NCBI GenBank assembly: GCA_045122835.1
Contig: JBGVIB010000140.1
Coordinates: forward strand, 1 to 23,312
Direction: 5' to 3'
DNA length: 23,312 nt
From: JBGVMW01 sp045122835
GTDB lineage: Bacteria > Bacillota > Clostridia > Lachnospirales > Lachnospiraceae
Shown: positions 1-7,255 of the stretch, in pieces
Numbering within the stretch: the stretch's first letter is position 1
Layout: every line of letters starts with the position of its first letter
The notes under the pieces: generated by a model
Databases searched by the model: none
Told to the model about the DNA's origin: nothing
The model's input: only the letters and a program-made list of their open reading frames with translations
Translations under genes and position numbers: made by a program

Positions 1-1248
1 CAGGATAACCCTCAGGATACTCCTGATGTAGGTAACCTTTTGTTAGATGTCCATTCTTCCTTAGGACGCATTCCGATCAAGGATGCTACGATTACACTTT
101 CTTACACAGGCGATCCCAACAATACATTAGAAGAAATTACAACAGATGCTTCCGGACAAACGGAAACCTTATCTCTCAATGCCCCTCCTTTAGAATACAG
201 CATGGAGCCGGGGCAAAGTCAGCCATATTCTGAATATACAGTACGTGTTACGGCTCCCGGATATGAGCCGGTTGATATTTCTGGCATTGAGGTACTGCCA
301 ACTGCCACTGCCATTCAGGAAGTGACAATGGAACCCATTGAAGATGTAGAGACTGCACAACCTATTGTCATCGGACCTCACACCTTATATGGCACATATC
401 CGCCTAAAATTCCAGAGGATGAAATAAAACCTATAAATGTCTCTGGTGAAATTGTATTGAGTCGTGTCGTCGTTCCGGAATACGTCATTGTGCATGATGG
501 GCCACCAAACGATCCCAGTGCAAAGAATTACTATGTCCGCTACCGCGACTACATCAAAAATGTAGCTTCCAGTGAAATTTATGCCACCTGGCCAGCTGCC
601 ACGATACGAGCCAATGTTCTTGCGATTATGTCTTTTACATTAAACCGTGTGTATACGGAATGGTATCGAAACCAGGGCTACGATTTTACCATCACTTCCT
701 CCACTGCTTACGATCACAAATGGATTGCTGGAAGAAACTTTTACCGGGATATTTCTGTAATTGTGGATGAATTGTTTGAAAATTATCTATCCAGACCGAA
801 TGTAAAGCAGCCTATTCTTACGCAGTATTGTGACGGTTATCAAGTGCAATGCCCGAATTGGATGACGCAATGGGGCTCAAAAAATTTAGGTGACCAAGGC
901 TATTCTGCCATTGAGATTCTCCGCTACTTTTATGGCGATAATATGTACATTAACACGGCAGAGGCGATATCAGGGATTCCTTCCTCATGGCCTGGCTATG
1001 ACCTAACCGTAGGCAGCCGCGGACAAAAGGTTCAACAAATGCAGGAACAGCTAGACCGCATTGCCCAGACTTATACTGCTATCCCTCGTATCACTGCTGA
1101 TGGGGTATTCGGCAATGCTACAAAAGAAGCTGTACAAAAATTCCAGAGTGTTTTTGGCTTGCCGGCAACCGGTATTGTGGACTATCCAACCTGGTATCGT
1201 ATTTCTGAGATTTATGTGGCGGTGTCAAGAATTGCGGAGTTAGTGTAA
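1..1248 (+). CDS. sleC: Spore cortex-lytic enzyme SleC-like, 5' end cut by window edge
   Basis: The reading frame is open from base 1, so the start lies outside the window; the TTG at 40 is an internal leucine codon. About 415 codons are visible, close to the roughly 420-440 residues of clostridial SleC, so little is missing. The order is an N-terminal beta-sandwich, carboxypeptidase-regulatory-like segment (about 75 residues of the form 'IKDATITLSYTG'), a central SleC/SpoIID-like region with the landmarks 'DYIKNVASSEIYATWP', 'NRVYTEWYRNQGYDF' and 'TQYCDGYQVQCPNWMTQWG', and a C-terminal peptidoglycan-binding repeat domain of 81 residues (LTVGSRGQKV to the stop). In the family this enzyme is a lytic transglycosylase that degrades spore cortex during germination and is stored in the spore as a pro-form. 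It marks the host as a spore-former. Its last 30 codons are duplicated at 1962-2034. The family call is based on remembered SleC motifs rather than a search. Confidence 0.85.
   Translation, partial: QDNPQDTPDVGNLLLDVHSSLGRIPIKDATITLSYTGDPNNTLEEITTDASGQTETLSLNAPPLEYSMEPGQSQPYSEYTVRVTAPGYEPVDISGIEVLPTATAIQEVTMEPIEDVETAQPIVIGPHTLYGTYPPKIPEDEIKPINVSGEIVLSRVVVPEYVIVHDGPPNDPSAKNYYVRYRDYIKNVASSEIYATWPAATIRANVLAIMSFTLNRVYTEWYRNQGYDFTITSSTAYDHKWIAGRNFYRDISVIVDELFENYLSRPNVKQPILTQYCDGYQVQCPNWMTQWGSKNLGDQGYSAIEILRYFYGDNMYINTAEAISGIPSSWPGYDLTVGSRGQKVQQMQEQLDRIAQTYTAIPRITADGVFGNATKEAVQKFQSVFGLPATGIVDYPTWYRISEIYVAVSRIAELV
1158..1230 (+). repeat. Direct repeat copy A (inside sleC 3' end)
   Basis: A 73-base segment that recurs at 1962-2034 in the same orientation with 68 of 73 bases identical by eye. 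This copy encodes the intact last peptidoglycan-binding segment of SleC (LPATGIVDYPTWYRISEIYV and beyond). Confidence 0.9.
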
Positions 1249-1273
1249 CATAAGCATATAGCAAAGCACAACA

Positions 1274-1316
1274 AAAGCCATAACCCCAAAGCAGACAGCC
1301 CTAAGGTTATGGCTTT
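1274..1316. terminator. Terminator hairpin between convergent genes
   Basis: A perfect 12-bp inverted repeat, AAAGCCATAACC at 1274-1285 and GGTTATGGCTTT at 1305-1316, with a 19-base loop. It begins 26 bases after the sleC stop and ends 23 bases before the stop of the convergent DUF4160 gene. On plus it is followed by a T-rich stretch (ACTTATTTACT), but not a perfect run. The position between two facing stop codons suggests a bidirectional terminator; the long loop and the weak U-run lower the certainty. Confidence 0.65.
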
Positions 1317-1338
1317 ACTTATTTACTACCACATATTC

Positions 1339-1617
1339 TTAGCAATAATAATCTATCTTTCCAAAATATCCATACCACTTTTGCACGACTTCCTTACTTC
1401 GTGCCTCAATAATATCCATAATATTTCTCAATACCTTTGATGGAATCTGCGAATTATTATGGCAGAGATAGCACTTTCCAGCTCTGGTTATCCAAATTTT
1501 TGTGGCATTGGCACTTGGTGCACCCTCTGACACATGTACATGAATGGGTTCCAGTGGGGCATTCTCATTTGACCAAAAGTACACCCAGTAGGAGCCTATT
1601 CTAAAAACCTGAGGCAT
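1339..1617 (-). CDS. DUF4160 domain protein
   Basis: A 92-residue protein recognised as DUF4160 by the segment 'VFRIGSYWVYFWSNEN', the paired histidines H26 and H28 in 'IHVHVSEG', the 'PSANATKIW' block and the C-terminal 'WYGYFGK'. The biochemical role of the family is not established; in many genomes such genes are paired with a second small gene, which has led to suggestions of toxin-antitoxin-like function. The ATG at 1617 is preferred over an upstream TTG at 1623 because AAGGAGG lies 8 bases before it. It overlaps the end of the upstream 90-residue gene by 17 bases, so the two are almost certainly co-transcribed and translationally coupled. The pair lies between two copies of the sleC 3' end. 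Confidence 0.7.
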   Translation of the reverse strand: MPQVFRIGSYWVYFWSNENAPLEPIHVHVSEGAPSANATKIWITRAGKCYLCHNNSQIPSKVLRNIMDIIEARSKEVVQKWYGYFGKIDYYC

Positions 1618-1873
1618 TTTCAAAACCTCCTTCTTTGGAATAGCGTAAAATCAAGTGGGCAGTTGACTCCACCACTTCCTTTAAGCGATTCATCTCTTCC
1701 TCAGAGAATCCAAAAACATCCTCCCACTGATACTGTGGCAGATAGCAAGTGGCATAGTGAAAACAATCCCTTTCGTCGGGCTTTTCCATATACACCTTTA
1801 CACTGCCGTCCTCGTGCATTTCAGAGTGTACGATTTCTGTCTGGTCATCTAATGTTAAAAATGGATACATCAT
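1601..1873 (-). CDS. Hypothetical small protein paired with DUF4160
   Basis: A 90-residue acidic protein that I do not recognise. It begins with a short hydrophobic stretch, has an aromatic and cysteine-containing middle ('CFHYATCYLPQYQWEDVFGF'), and a predicted amphipathic helix near 'SEEEMNRLKEVVES'. It has no membrane segment and does not match the DUF2442 pattern often found beside DUF4160. AAAGGTGG lies about 12 bases upstream of the first of two tandem ATG codons. A TACAAT box, which could be a -10 element, lies upstream on the minus strand near 1919, but I see no convincing -35. Its 3' end overlaps the DUF4160 start by 17 bases. It may be the regulator or antitoxin of a two-gene module; that is inference from gene order only. 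Confidence 0.6.
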   Translation of the reverse strand: MMYPFLTLDDQTEIVHSEMHEDGSVKVYMEKPDERDCFHYATCYLPQYQWEDVFGFSEEEMNRLKEVVESTAHLILRYSKEGGFENASGF

Positions 1874-1961
1874 ACGATATAAGCACCACCTTTCATTGCA
1901 ATTTTATCTATCCATATAAATTGTACCACATTAAGAACAAAAAAACATTAAAATCTTTTGC

Positions 1962-2034
1962 CTTGCCGGCAGCTGGTATTGTATACTATCCAACCTGGTA
2001 TCGTATTTCTAAGATTTATGTGGCGGTGTCAAGA
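1962..2034 (+). repeat. Direct repeat copy B
   Basis: The second copy of the 73-base sleC segment, 804 bases downstream of copy A, with five substitutions and no gaps. It still reads in frame (LPAAGIVYYPTWYRISKIYV), then diverges completely after GGTGTCAAGA. There is no similarity on its left side beyond the repeat. Confidence 0.9.
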
Positions 2035-2043
2035 CAGGGCTAG
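1962..2043 (+). pseudogene. Remnant of a sleC 3' end
   Basis: The fragment corresponds to 24 codons near the SleC C-terminus and ends in a TAG after three unrelated bases-worth of codons (RQG). No start, ribosome site or remaining domain accompanies it. It is either the residue of a tandem sleC duplication whose body was deleted, or a duplication created when the 1231-1961 segment entered the locus. The five changes show it is not brand new. It lies just 8 bases from the stop of btuD, which is transcribed towards it. Confidence 0.75.
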
Positions 2044-2051
2044 TTTATCTT

Positions 2052-2837
2052 CTACCTCATCACCGGCACAATAAACGGATACTCCCCGCCTTCCTTTTCC
2101 ACCAGTTCAAAGGAAATCCCATACACAGCCTGCAATATATCCGGCTGTAGCACTTCTTCTTTTTTCCCTTGCTTATATATCTCCCCCTGCCGCATCAATA
2201 TAATATCCGTACAGTAGGAAGCCGCCATATTCAAATCATGCAAAATAGCAATCACTGTTACGCCTCGCTCCGTCTGTAGCTTTGAAAAGGTGTTCATAAG
2301 TTCTACCTGATGTTTAATGTCCAGACTGGAAATTGGTTCGTCAAGCAGAATAAAATCTGTCTCCTGTGCAATGGTTCTGGCAATCAGCACTCGCTGTCTT
2401 TCCCCACCACTTAAACTGGTTATGATTCGTTCGCGCAGATGTTTGCAATTGGCATATTCCATCGCTTCCTCAATACGCTGTTTGTCCTTATCCGACAGTG
2501 GTTCAAACTTTGATTTGTGAGGGGTACGCCCCATTGCCACAATATCATACACCGTAAACTCGGCATCTACCTGAGTATTTTGCGGCAGAAAGGCAATGCT
2601 TTTTGCAATCTGCTTTCTGGATAGCTTTGCTACATTGGTATTATCATAAGAAATCCTGCCATCATCACTTTTCATAAGATGCAGCACTTGTCTGGCAAAT
2701 GAGGTCTTACCGGAACCATTTGGTCCTAAAATACCAATAAATCTTCCCTTGGGAAACTGTGTGCTTATCCGGTTCGTAATGGGATGCATGGCAGAATCCG
2801 GCTTCCAGTACAGATTTTCCACTGTTATTTCGTTCAT
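2052..2837 (-). CDS. btuD: Corrinoid ABC transporter ATP-binding protein BtuD
   Basis: A 261-residue ABC ATPase of the FecE/BtuD (iron-siderophore, haem, vitamin B12) class. Walker A is GPNGSGKT at residues 38-45, the Q-loop glutamine is Q86, the signature LSGGE is at 142-146, Walker B FILLDEP at 162-168, and the switch histidine is H200 in 'ILHDLN'. It would energise uptake of corrinoid from the BtuF-bound form through BtuC. The family alone cannot separate B12 from iron-siderophore transport; the B12 call rests on the cobalamin riboswitch in front of the operon and the adjacent cobT-cobU-cobS-cobC cluster. The start has AGAGGA about 6 bases upstream. A 137-base gap separates it from btuC, unusually long for this operon type, and contains a short palindrome. 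Confidence 0.88.
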   Translation of the reverse strand: MNEITVENLYWKPDSAMHPITNRISTQFPKGRFIGILGPNGSGKTSFARQVLHLMKSDDGRISYDNTNVAKLSRKQIAKSIAFLPQNTQVDAEFTVYDIVAMGRTPHKSKFEPLSDKDKQRIEEAMEYANCKHLRERIITSLSGGERQRVLIARTIAQETDFILLDEPISSLDIKHQVELMNTFSKLQTERGVTVIAILHDLNMAASYCTDIILMRQGEIYKQGKKEEVLQPDILQAVYGISFELVEKEGGEYPFIVPVMR

Positions 2838-2852
2838 GTATTCCTCTCATTC

Positions 2853-2868
2853 TGCTGTACCTACAGCA
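2853..2868 (-). other. Small palindrome before btuD
   Basis: TGCTGTA-CC-TACAGCA forms a 7-bp palindrome with a 2-base centre, 15 bases upstream of the btuD start and touching its ribosome-site region. The remaining btuC-btuD gap (2869-2974) is AT-rich and shows nothing else I can support. It could be a small hairpin or a protein site. Confidence 0.35.
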
Positions 2869-2974
2869 CTCAACTAATTATCTTTTATTATGACAAGAAA
2901 AATCCTGCTCTTATATTGTCCTAATTCTGAATAGTTGTCTGCAAACTGTGCATTTTCACACAAACATTTAAGTA

Positions 2975-4015
2975 CTATACTTTCTTCCGTCCCTGTTTAA
3001 ATAATAAATACAAGAAAAACGGTGCCCCAAACAACGCTGTAACCACTCCCACCGGAATTTCAGTGGGTGCTGCTGCGGTTCTTGCTATGGTATCACAAAA
3101 TACGGTAAACATTGCACCGGAAACCATGCTAAAGGGAATCAGATACCTGTAATCCACACCGAAAATAATTCTCACACAATGTGGAACAACTAATCCCACG
3201 AAGCCTACTACACCACTAACCGATACAGCAGCAGCTACTAATAAAGATGATGTGACAATTATAACTATTCGCACACGTTTAATGGATACCCCTAAGCTTT
3301 TCGCATTATCTTCTCCTGTCAGCATCAGATTCAATTCCTGGGCAAATATCCACAAAACAACACTTCCTATAAGAAGAAATGCACCCATAAATTGTACTTT
3401 TCCCCATGTTGCTGCATTAAAGCTTCCTAATGTCCACATATACACTCTTTCTAAGCTGCCACGATTAAATGTGATAAGTAACGAAATCATGGAGCTAAGC
3501 AGTGTACTGATAGCGGTGCCGGCCAACAGCATATTTGTCATGGATGGAATCCCTCCCATATAGGACACCTGATAGATACAAAATACTGTAATCAATGCAC
3601 ATAGAAAAGCAGCTGCCCCGATGCTCCCAAGGCCAGCCAGTTCGATTTGCACGCCGAACATCATGGCAATGGTAGCTCCCAGAGCAGCTCCGGAACTTAC
3701 GCCAAGTACATATGGGTCTGCCAAAGGATTCCTAAAAATCCCCTGAAATGCTGCACCCACTACACCTAAAGCACCGCCTGCCAAAGCAGCTAACAACACT
3801 CTCGGCAAACGTACTTCCCAAATAATTGTCTCATATACACCAGATATCCCAGAAGCATCTACCATATTTTTTAATACGGGGATTTTGTTCAGAATCAGCA
3901 CCAGACTGTCTCCTGCACTCAAACTTGCCGTCCCTACTGATGATGCATAAACAATTACTGCACCTAGCAGCAGCGGAAGCCATACCATGCCCATATATAC
4001 TTTACGCTTTTTCAT
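2975..4015 (-). CDS. btuC: Corrinoid ABC transporter permease BtuC
   Basis: A 346-residue, very hydrophobic FecCD/BtuC-type permease with about ten membrane segments. Family landmarks are 'LPRVLLAALAGGALGVVGAA', followed by 'FQGIFRNPLADPYVLGVSSG', and the cytoplasmic coupling region near 'GVVGFVGLVVPHCVRIIFG'. Two such subunits form the channel that accepts substrate from BtuF and couples to BtuD. It starts only 6 bases after the btuF stop; the nearest GGAGG lies 14 bases upstream, inside the btuF end, so translation may depend on coupling. Substrate assignment follows the riboswitch and cob gene context rather than the protein itself. Confidence 0.88.
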   Translation of the reverse strand: MKKRKVYMGMVWLPLLLGAVIVYASSVGTASLSAGDSLVLILNKIPVLKNMVDASGISGVYETIIWEVRLPRVLLAALAGGALGVVGAAFQGIFRNPLADPYVLGVSSGAALGATIAMMFGVQIELAGLGSIGAAAFLCALITVFCIYQVSYMGGIPSMTNMLLAGTAISTLLSSMISLLITFNRGSLERVYMWTLGSFNAATWGKVQFMGAFLLIGSVVLWIFAQELNLMLTGEDNAKSLGVSIKRVRIVIIVTSSLLVAAAVSVSGVVGFVGLVVPHCVRIIFGVDYRYLIPFSMVSGAMFTVFCDTIARTAAAPTEIPVGVVTALFGAPFFLYLLFKQGRKKV

Positions 4016-4021
4016 TGTATT

Positions 4022-5002
4022 CTAAAATGCCTCCGGATAAAAAATCTTAGCCATTGTTTCAATTGCTTCTGCATTACGGTATCCCTGTCTGTCTAACATA
4101 TTACCATCAATGCCATATACTCTTCCCTCTTTTACAGCAGTTAGATTCTGATGTGCTTCACTTGCCATAAAGCCGTCCTTACTCTCTTCATCTATTAAGA
4201 TGATATATGGATCCGCTTCTAAAAGGGCCTCTAAAGAATAGCTCCAGTCTGTGCCATTCTTTGCAATATTATCCCCACCTGCCAAAGTAATCATCTCATG
4301 GATAAAGGTTTCTCCCGTAGCTGTAAACTCACCACCTTCACCAAAAGATACTACATAATATACAGTTGGCTTTTCTAAACCTGCCACTTTGTCTGTGACA
4401 GTTTGAATTTTTTCTTTCATATCACTTACCATGCGTTCTGCTTCTGCTTCACAGTTCACCAAATCGCCTAGCGTTTTTATCATATCATATACACCTTCAA
4501 AAGAAGTTTCCTCATACAGAACCTGAACGGGTATGCCTGCACTTGTAAGTTTTGTTTCTGTATCTTCTGTAAAATGTGTAGAAGCTAACACCACATCTGG
4601 TTGTAGCGAAATCATTTTTTCAATATCCGGCGTATAAAGTGAACCGATAGATTCTAACTCTAAACACTGCTCCGGATAATCACAATAATCCGTTCTTGCA
4701 ATCAGCTTATCTCTAGCACCCATTTCATACAGCATTTCTGTAATGTTTGGTGCCACTGATATAATCTTCTCTGGATTTTCCGGAATCTCTGCATCAGATG
4801 CTGTTGTTGCTTCTGCATCCTCTGTTGGTTCTGCTGTAGCCGGTTCTTCCGTTGTCTGCTTCGCTGCATCCTCTGTTGTTGTTAGCGTTTCAGTCGCTTT
4901 CCCTGTCTCATTTGCTCCCGAATCACCCTTGCAGGCTGTCATAGACAACATCATAAACATAGCCAATGCAAGGACAGTTACTTTGTTCTTCATAAATTTC
5001 AT
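4022..5002 (-). CDS. btuF: Corrinoid-binding lipoprotein BtuF
   Basis: A 326-residue periplasmic-binding-fold (class III, PF01497 type) lipoprotein. The ATG at 5002 is chosen over one at 5035 because AAGGAG lies 6 bases before it and the resulting N-terminus is a clean lipoprotein signal (MKFMKNK, hydrophobic core, then MTAC with C24 as the lipidated cysteine). A Thr/Glu/Ala-rich linker of about 40 residues follows and presumably tethers the domain through the cell wall. The binding domain starts at 'PEKIISVAPNITEMLYEMGA' and carries 'ARTDYCDYPE' and 'SLQPDVVLAS', typical of B12/siderophore binders. It is the first gene after the cobalamin riboswitch and would capture corrinoids outside the membrane for BtuCD. 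Confidence 0.88.
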   Translation of the reverse strand: MKFMKNKVTVLALAMFMMLSMTACKGDSGANETGKATETLTTTEDAAKQTTEEPATAEPTEDAEATTASDAEIPENPEKIISVAPNITEMLYEMGARDKLIARTDYCDYPEQCLELESIGSLYTPDIEKMISLQPDVVLASTHFTEDTETKLTSAGIPVQVLYEETSFEGVYDMIKTLGDLVNCEAEAERMVSDMKEKIQTVTDKVAGLEKPTVYYVVSFGEGGEFTATGETFIHEMITLAGGDNIAKNGTDWSYSLEALLEADPYIILIDEESKDGFMASEAHQNLTAVKEGRVYGIDGNMLDRQGYRNAEAIETMAKIFYPEAF

Positions 5003-5050
5003 TTTATTCTCCTTCTTTCCATTTCGCCTCAACAAAATAAGAAATTGTAT

Positions 5051-5285
5051 TGTGGCAGGTCTCCTGACTTATGATAGAATAGAAAAGCACACCTTCTCAG
5101 TCTGTTTCGACCAATGGTGTTTCTCTGGTGCAAGGTGAACTGTTTTAGACATCATACTCATACCAGAAAAATCATGCTATGCTGAGACAAGGGTTCATAG
5201 CAATCTGCTTTCGTTTTTCAATTACAGTAGTAGAGGCTGTCCCGGATTCCCACCGGGTTCCCTATTAAACATAAATGTACCACGG
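5051..5285 (-). ncRNA. Cobalamin (AdoCbl) riboswitch upstream of btuF
   Basis: Read on minus, the region has the conserved order of a cobalamin aptamer: GGGAACCCGGTGGGAATCC then GGGACAGCC (plus 5235-5263), the TACTACTGTAAT element (about 5221-5232), and the 3' B12-box-like AGTCAGGAGACCTGCC (5053-5069). The intervening about 140 bases hold the optional stem region with GCACC/GGTGT pairing. The aptamer ends about 40 bases before the btuF ribosome site and I see no hairpin with a U-run there, so control is more likely at translation initiation than by termination; this is inference. In the family, bound adenosylcobalamin shuts expression off, which fits an uptake operon. Confidence 0.92.
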
Positions 5286-5290
5286 AGAAA

Positions 5291-5319
5291 ACTATAACAT
5301 AATTATATAGAATTGGCAA
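5291..5319 (-). promoter_or_regulatory. Sigma-A promoter of the btuFCD operon
   Basis: On minus, TTGCCA (plus 5314-5319) and TATAGT (plus 5291-5296) are separated by exactly 17 bases, each one mismatch from consensus. The predicted start point lies about 6-7 bases further on, immediately at the 5' edge of the cobalamin aptamer. Confidence 0.75.
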
Positions 5320-5398
5320 CTGCTGCTTTGTAATATCGCCAGAGCGTGTTTAAAAATTGCTTCCTGCACACCTAACGGATTCACATTTACAGAAAACT

Positions 5399-6028
5399 CT
5401 ACTCTATTTTTCTGATTTGAGTAATAACCGTTTTTGTTGTCCAGCTATCCAGGGAACAAATGTAACCTCTGCCATTTGAAACCTGATAATCAAAATAGTC
5501 GCCTCCCTGGTAATAGCTAAGCAATGCCATAATTGTACCGCCATGCACAATCATGCCTATTGCTTTTTCCTCGGTATTACTAGCTTCTTCTACCGTAATA
5601 AGTTCCTGTAACATGCTCTGAAAGCCATTTACACAGCGCAGTATAAATTCTTCTCTGCTCTCTCCCCCAGGAAATGGAAGGGTACCATTGCTGTCAATCC
5701 ACGCCTGGTATCTCTCGTCCTCCTGCAAATCCATATAATTCTTGCCTTCAAAAACTCCAAAATCCATTTCCGCCCATTCTGGTATGATAACCTGCTGCAT
5801 CCCCGGATAGAGAATATCTGCTGTTTCCACACATCGTTTCATTGGGCTGATAAACAAATATTGCACCTGTGGATAGCTCTGCATTTCTTTGTACGTTACT
5901 AATTCTTCTATCCCGCCTGCTGACAACGGTTCGTCTGTTTTTCCTAAATATCTATGCTCTTTATTGAATCGGGTTGCTCCATGTCGAATCATCACGATTG
6001 TTATTTGATTTTCTGCCCTATTCCGCAT
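5399..6028 (-). CDS. cobC: Histidine phosphatase, probable alpha-ribazole phosphatase CobC
   Basis: A 209-residue phosphoglycerate-mutase-like histidine phosphatase. R15-H16-G17 in 'MIRHGATRFN' is the phospho-acceptor motif, with 'SPMKRCVETA' (61-70), E87 in 'EMDFGVFEGK' and the second catalytic H162-G163 in 'MIVHGG'. The family is broad; the specific role, removing phosphate from alpha-ribazole-5'-phosphate or from adenosylcobalamin-5'-phosphate at the end of cobamide assembly, is inferred from its place as the last gene of the cobT-cobU-cobS cluster. It overlaps the preceding CobU-like gene by 28 bases. GTGGAG lies 8 bases before the start. It stops about 80 bases before the btu promoter. 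Confidence 0.8.
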   Translation of the reverse strand: MRNRAENQITIVMIRHGATRFNKEHRYLGKTDEPLSAGGIEELVTYKEMQSYPQVQYLFISPMKRCVETADILYPGMQQVIIPEWAEMDFGVFEGKNYMDLQEDERYQAWIDSNGTLPFPGGESREEFILRCVNGFQSMLQELITVEEASNTEEKAIGMIVHGGTIMALLSYYQGGDYFDYQVSNGRGYICSLDSWTTKTVITQIRKIE

Positions 6029-6384
6029 ATCACACGCTCCACCTCCTCTGCCCTGGCGGCAAGCTCCACAAGTATTCTTCCTGTCCGCTCTCTATATTCT
6101 CTTTCAAATGCATCCAAAGGAACAATTCCATTTCCGATTTCACTACTGATAATTATGGCGTTCGGATGTTTTTCCAAAAATGGTATGATTTCTGATTCCG
6201 GGTCACCGCCCTCTGACATTCTTACTTTTACCCAGTTATGAAAATGGTTTAATATTACTGTTTCCTTTTGTGTTTCTAAATGCTCCGGTATAATGCCATC
6301 ACATATTATATATGTTTCTAAAGGATACTTTCGACACACATACTGTAATTTTCCCTGAGCATATCCACCTATAATTAACTTCAT
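6001..6384 (-). CDS. Short CobU-like protein with altered P-loop
   Basis: A 127-residue relative of adenosylcobinamide kinase/guanylyltransferase. The start is ATG 6384, with GGAGG 5 bases upstream; an ATG at 6396 overlaps that ribosome site. The N-terminal strand leads to GGYAQGKL (residues 6-13) where CobU has a GGxxSGKS P-loop: the glycines and lysine remain but the final Ser/Thr is leucine. The HRxxR guanylylation segment of CobU is not recognisable, replaced by 'ILNHFHNWV'. In contrast the C-terminal half is classical: 'ISSEIGNGIVPLDAFE', 'ERTGRILVELA' and a terminal 'GIGQKIK'. A full CobU is encoded two genes upstream, so this may be an accessory or partner subunit, or act on another cobamide intermediate. 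The function is unknown; the homology is fairly sure. Confidence 0.72.
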   Translation of the reverse strand: MKLIIGGYAQGKLQYVCRKYPLETYIICDGIIPEHLETQKETVILNHFHNWVKVRMSEGGDPESEIIPFLEKHPNAIIISSEIGNGIVPLDAFEREYRERTGRILVELAARAEEVERVICGIGQKIK

Positions 6385-6454
6385 GTTTTCCTCCATATAA
6401 CGTTCATTACATCGTAATTCTTTCGTACCCTCATGTGTTCATTGCCTCCATGAA

Positions 6455-7228
6455 TTACATAAATAGCTGCATTCTATTGATAATTGCTGCCGCTACCATC
6501 ATGCACCCCTCACAAAGAACCACAAAATACCCAGCCGTATCTCCTGTGATTCCACCAAATTCTTTTCTTGTGCGATAATAGTAATAAGCAAACACAAAAA
6601 AAGCCGTCACTGTTACCGTAATCCCTGCAGACAAAGATTGATACAACATAAATCCAATACAGGCTGTACTTTGGAGATACAGTATCCATTTCACTGTATT
6701 TTTGTGAGAATTGCTTGCAAATACATACAACATACCATCCTTTTTAGCAGACGGAAAGGTCACCACGCTGATTCCGCTTAAGCATCGTGATAAAAAGAAA
6801 CTGCCGCACACAATTTTAAATATTGTATCTTCTGTCACTTCTGAAAATGCACCAAGATAAACCAAACCATACGTTAATATCATTATCACAGAAAATGCCC
6901 CAATATGTGGGTCTTTTAGGATTTCTAACTTTTTTTCTCTTGACTGGTAGGAGTGAAAGGCATCCATGGTATCCATAAAACCATCTACATGAAATCCTCC
7001 TGTAATAATAAGGGGAATGGCTGCTCCTATTGCTGTATAACAGATGGAGCCAATCTCTACAAGACCGCTCACATAGTGCCACAAATGCAGGCAAAGTCCT
7101 ATCACCGCTCCTATCCATGGAAAAAAACAAAGCATATACTTCATATCTTTTTCCTTCCACTCAAATTGGGGTACAGGTATTTTAGAATATATAGAAAATG
7201 CAATTACGAATGATTTTAAAATATGCAT
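6455..7228 (-). CDS. cobS: Adenosylcobinamide-GDP ribazoletransferase CobS
   Basis: A 257-residue integral membrane protein that joins adenosylcobinamide-GDP to alpha-ribazole(-phosphate) to give adenosylcobalamin(-phosphate). The signature GGFHVDGFMDTMDA (residues 77-90) holds the metal-binding aspartates, followed by 'KLEILKDPHIGAFSV'; the N-terminal 'FSIYSKIPVP' is also typical. Several membrane segments follow. AAAGGAG lies 6 bases before the start. It is 27 bases downstream of cobU and about 70 bases before the CobU-like start, consistent with one operon. Confidence 0.94.
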   Translation of the reverse strand: MHILKSFVIAFSIYSKIPVPQFEWKEKDMKYMLCFFPWIGAVIGLCLHLWHYVSGLVEIGSICYTAIGAAIPLIITGGFHVDGFMDTMDAFHSYQSREKKLEILKDPHIGAFSVIMILTYGLVYLGAFSEVTEDTIFKIVCGSFFLSRCLSGISVVTFPSAKKDGMLYVFASNSHKNTVKWILYLQSTACIGFMLYQSLSAGITVTVTAFFVFAYYYYRTRKEFGGITGDTAGYFVVLCEGCMMVAAAIINRMQLFM

Positions 7229-7255
7229 TGGAATCTCCTTTCAAATGCTATCTGC

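Noticed and set aside
1663..2043. A 126-codon plus-strand open frame ending in a SleC-like tail
   Set aside because: Its first 70 codons are antisense to the coupled 90-residue gene, it has no convincing ribosome site, and only the last 25 codons resemble SleC; it is a remnant read by chance.
4743..5138. A 131-codon plus-strand open frame
   Set aside because: It is the antisense shadow of the btuF signal/linker region and the cobalamin riboswitch.
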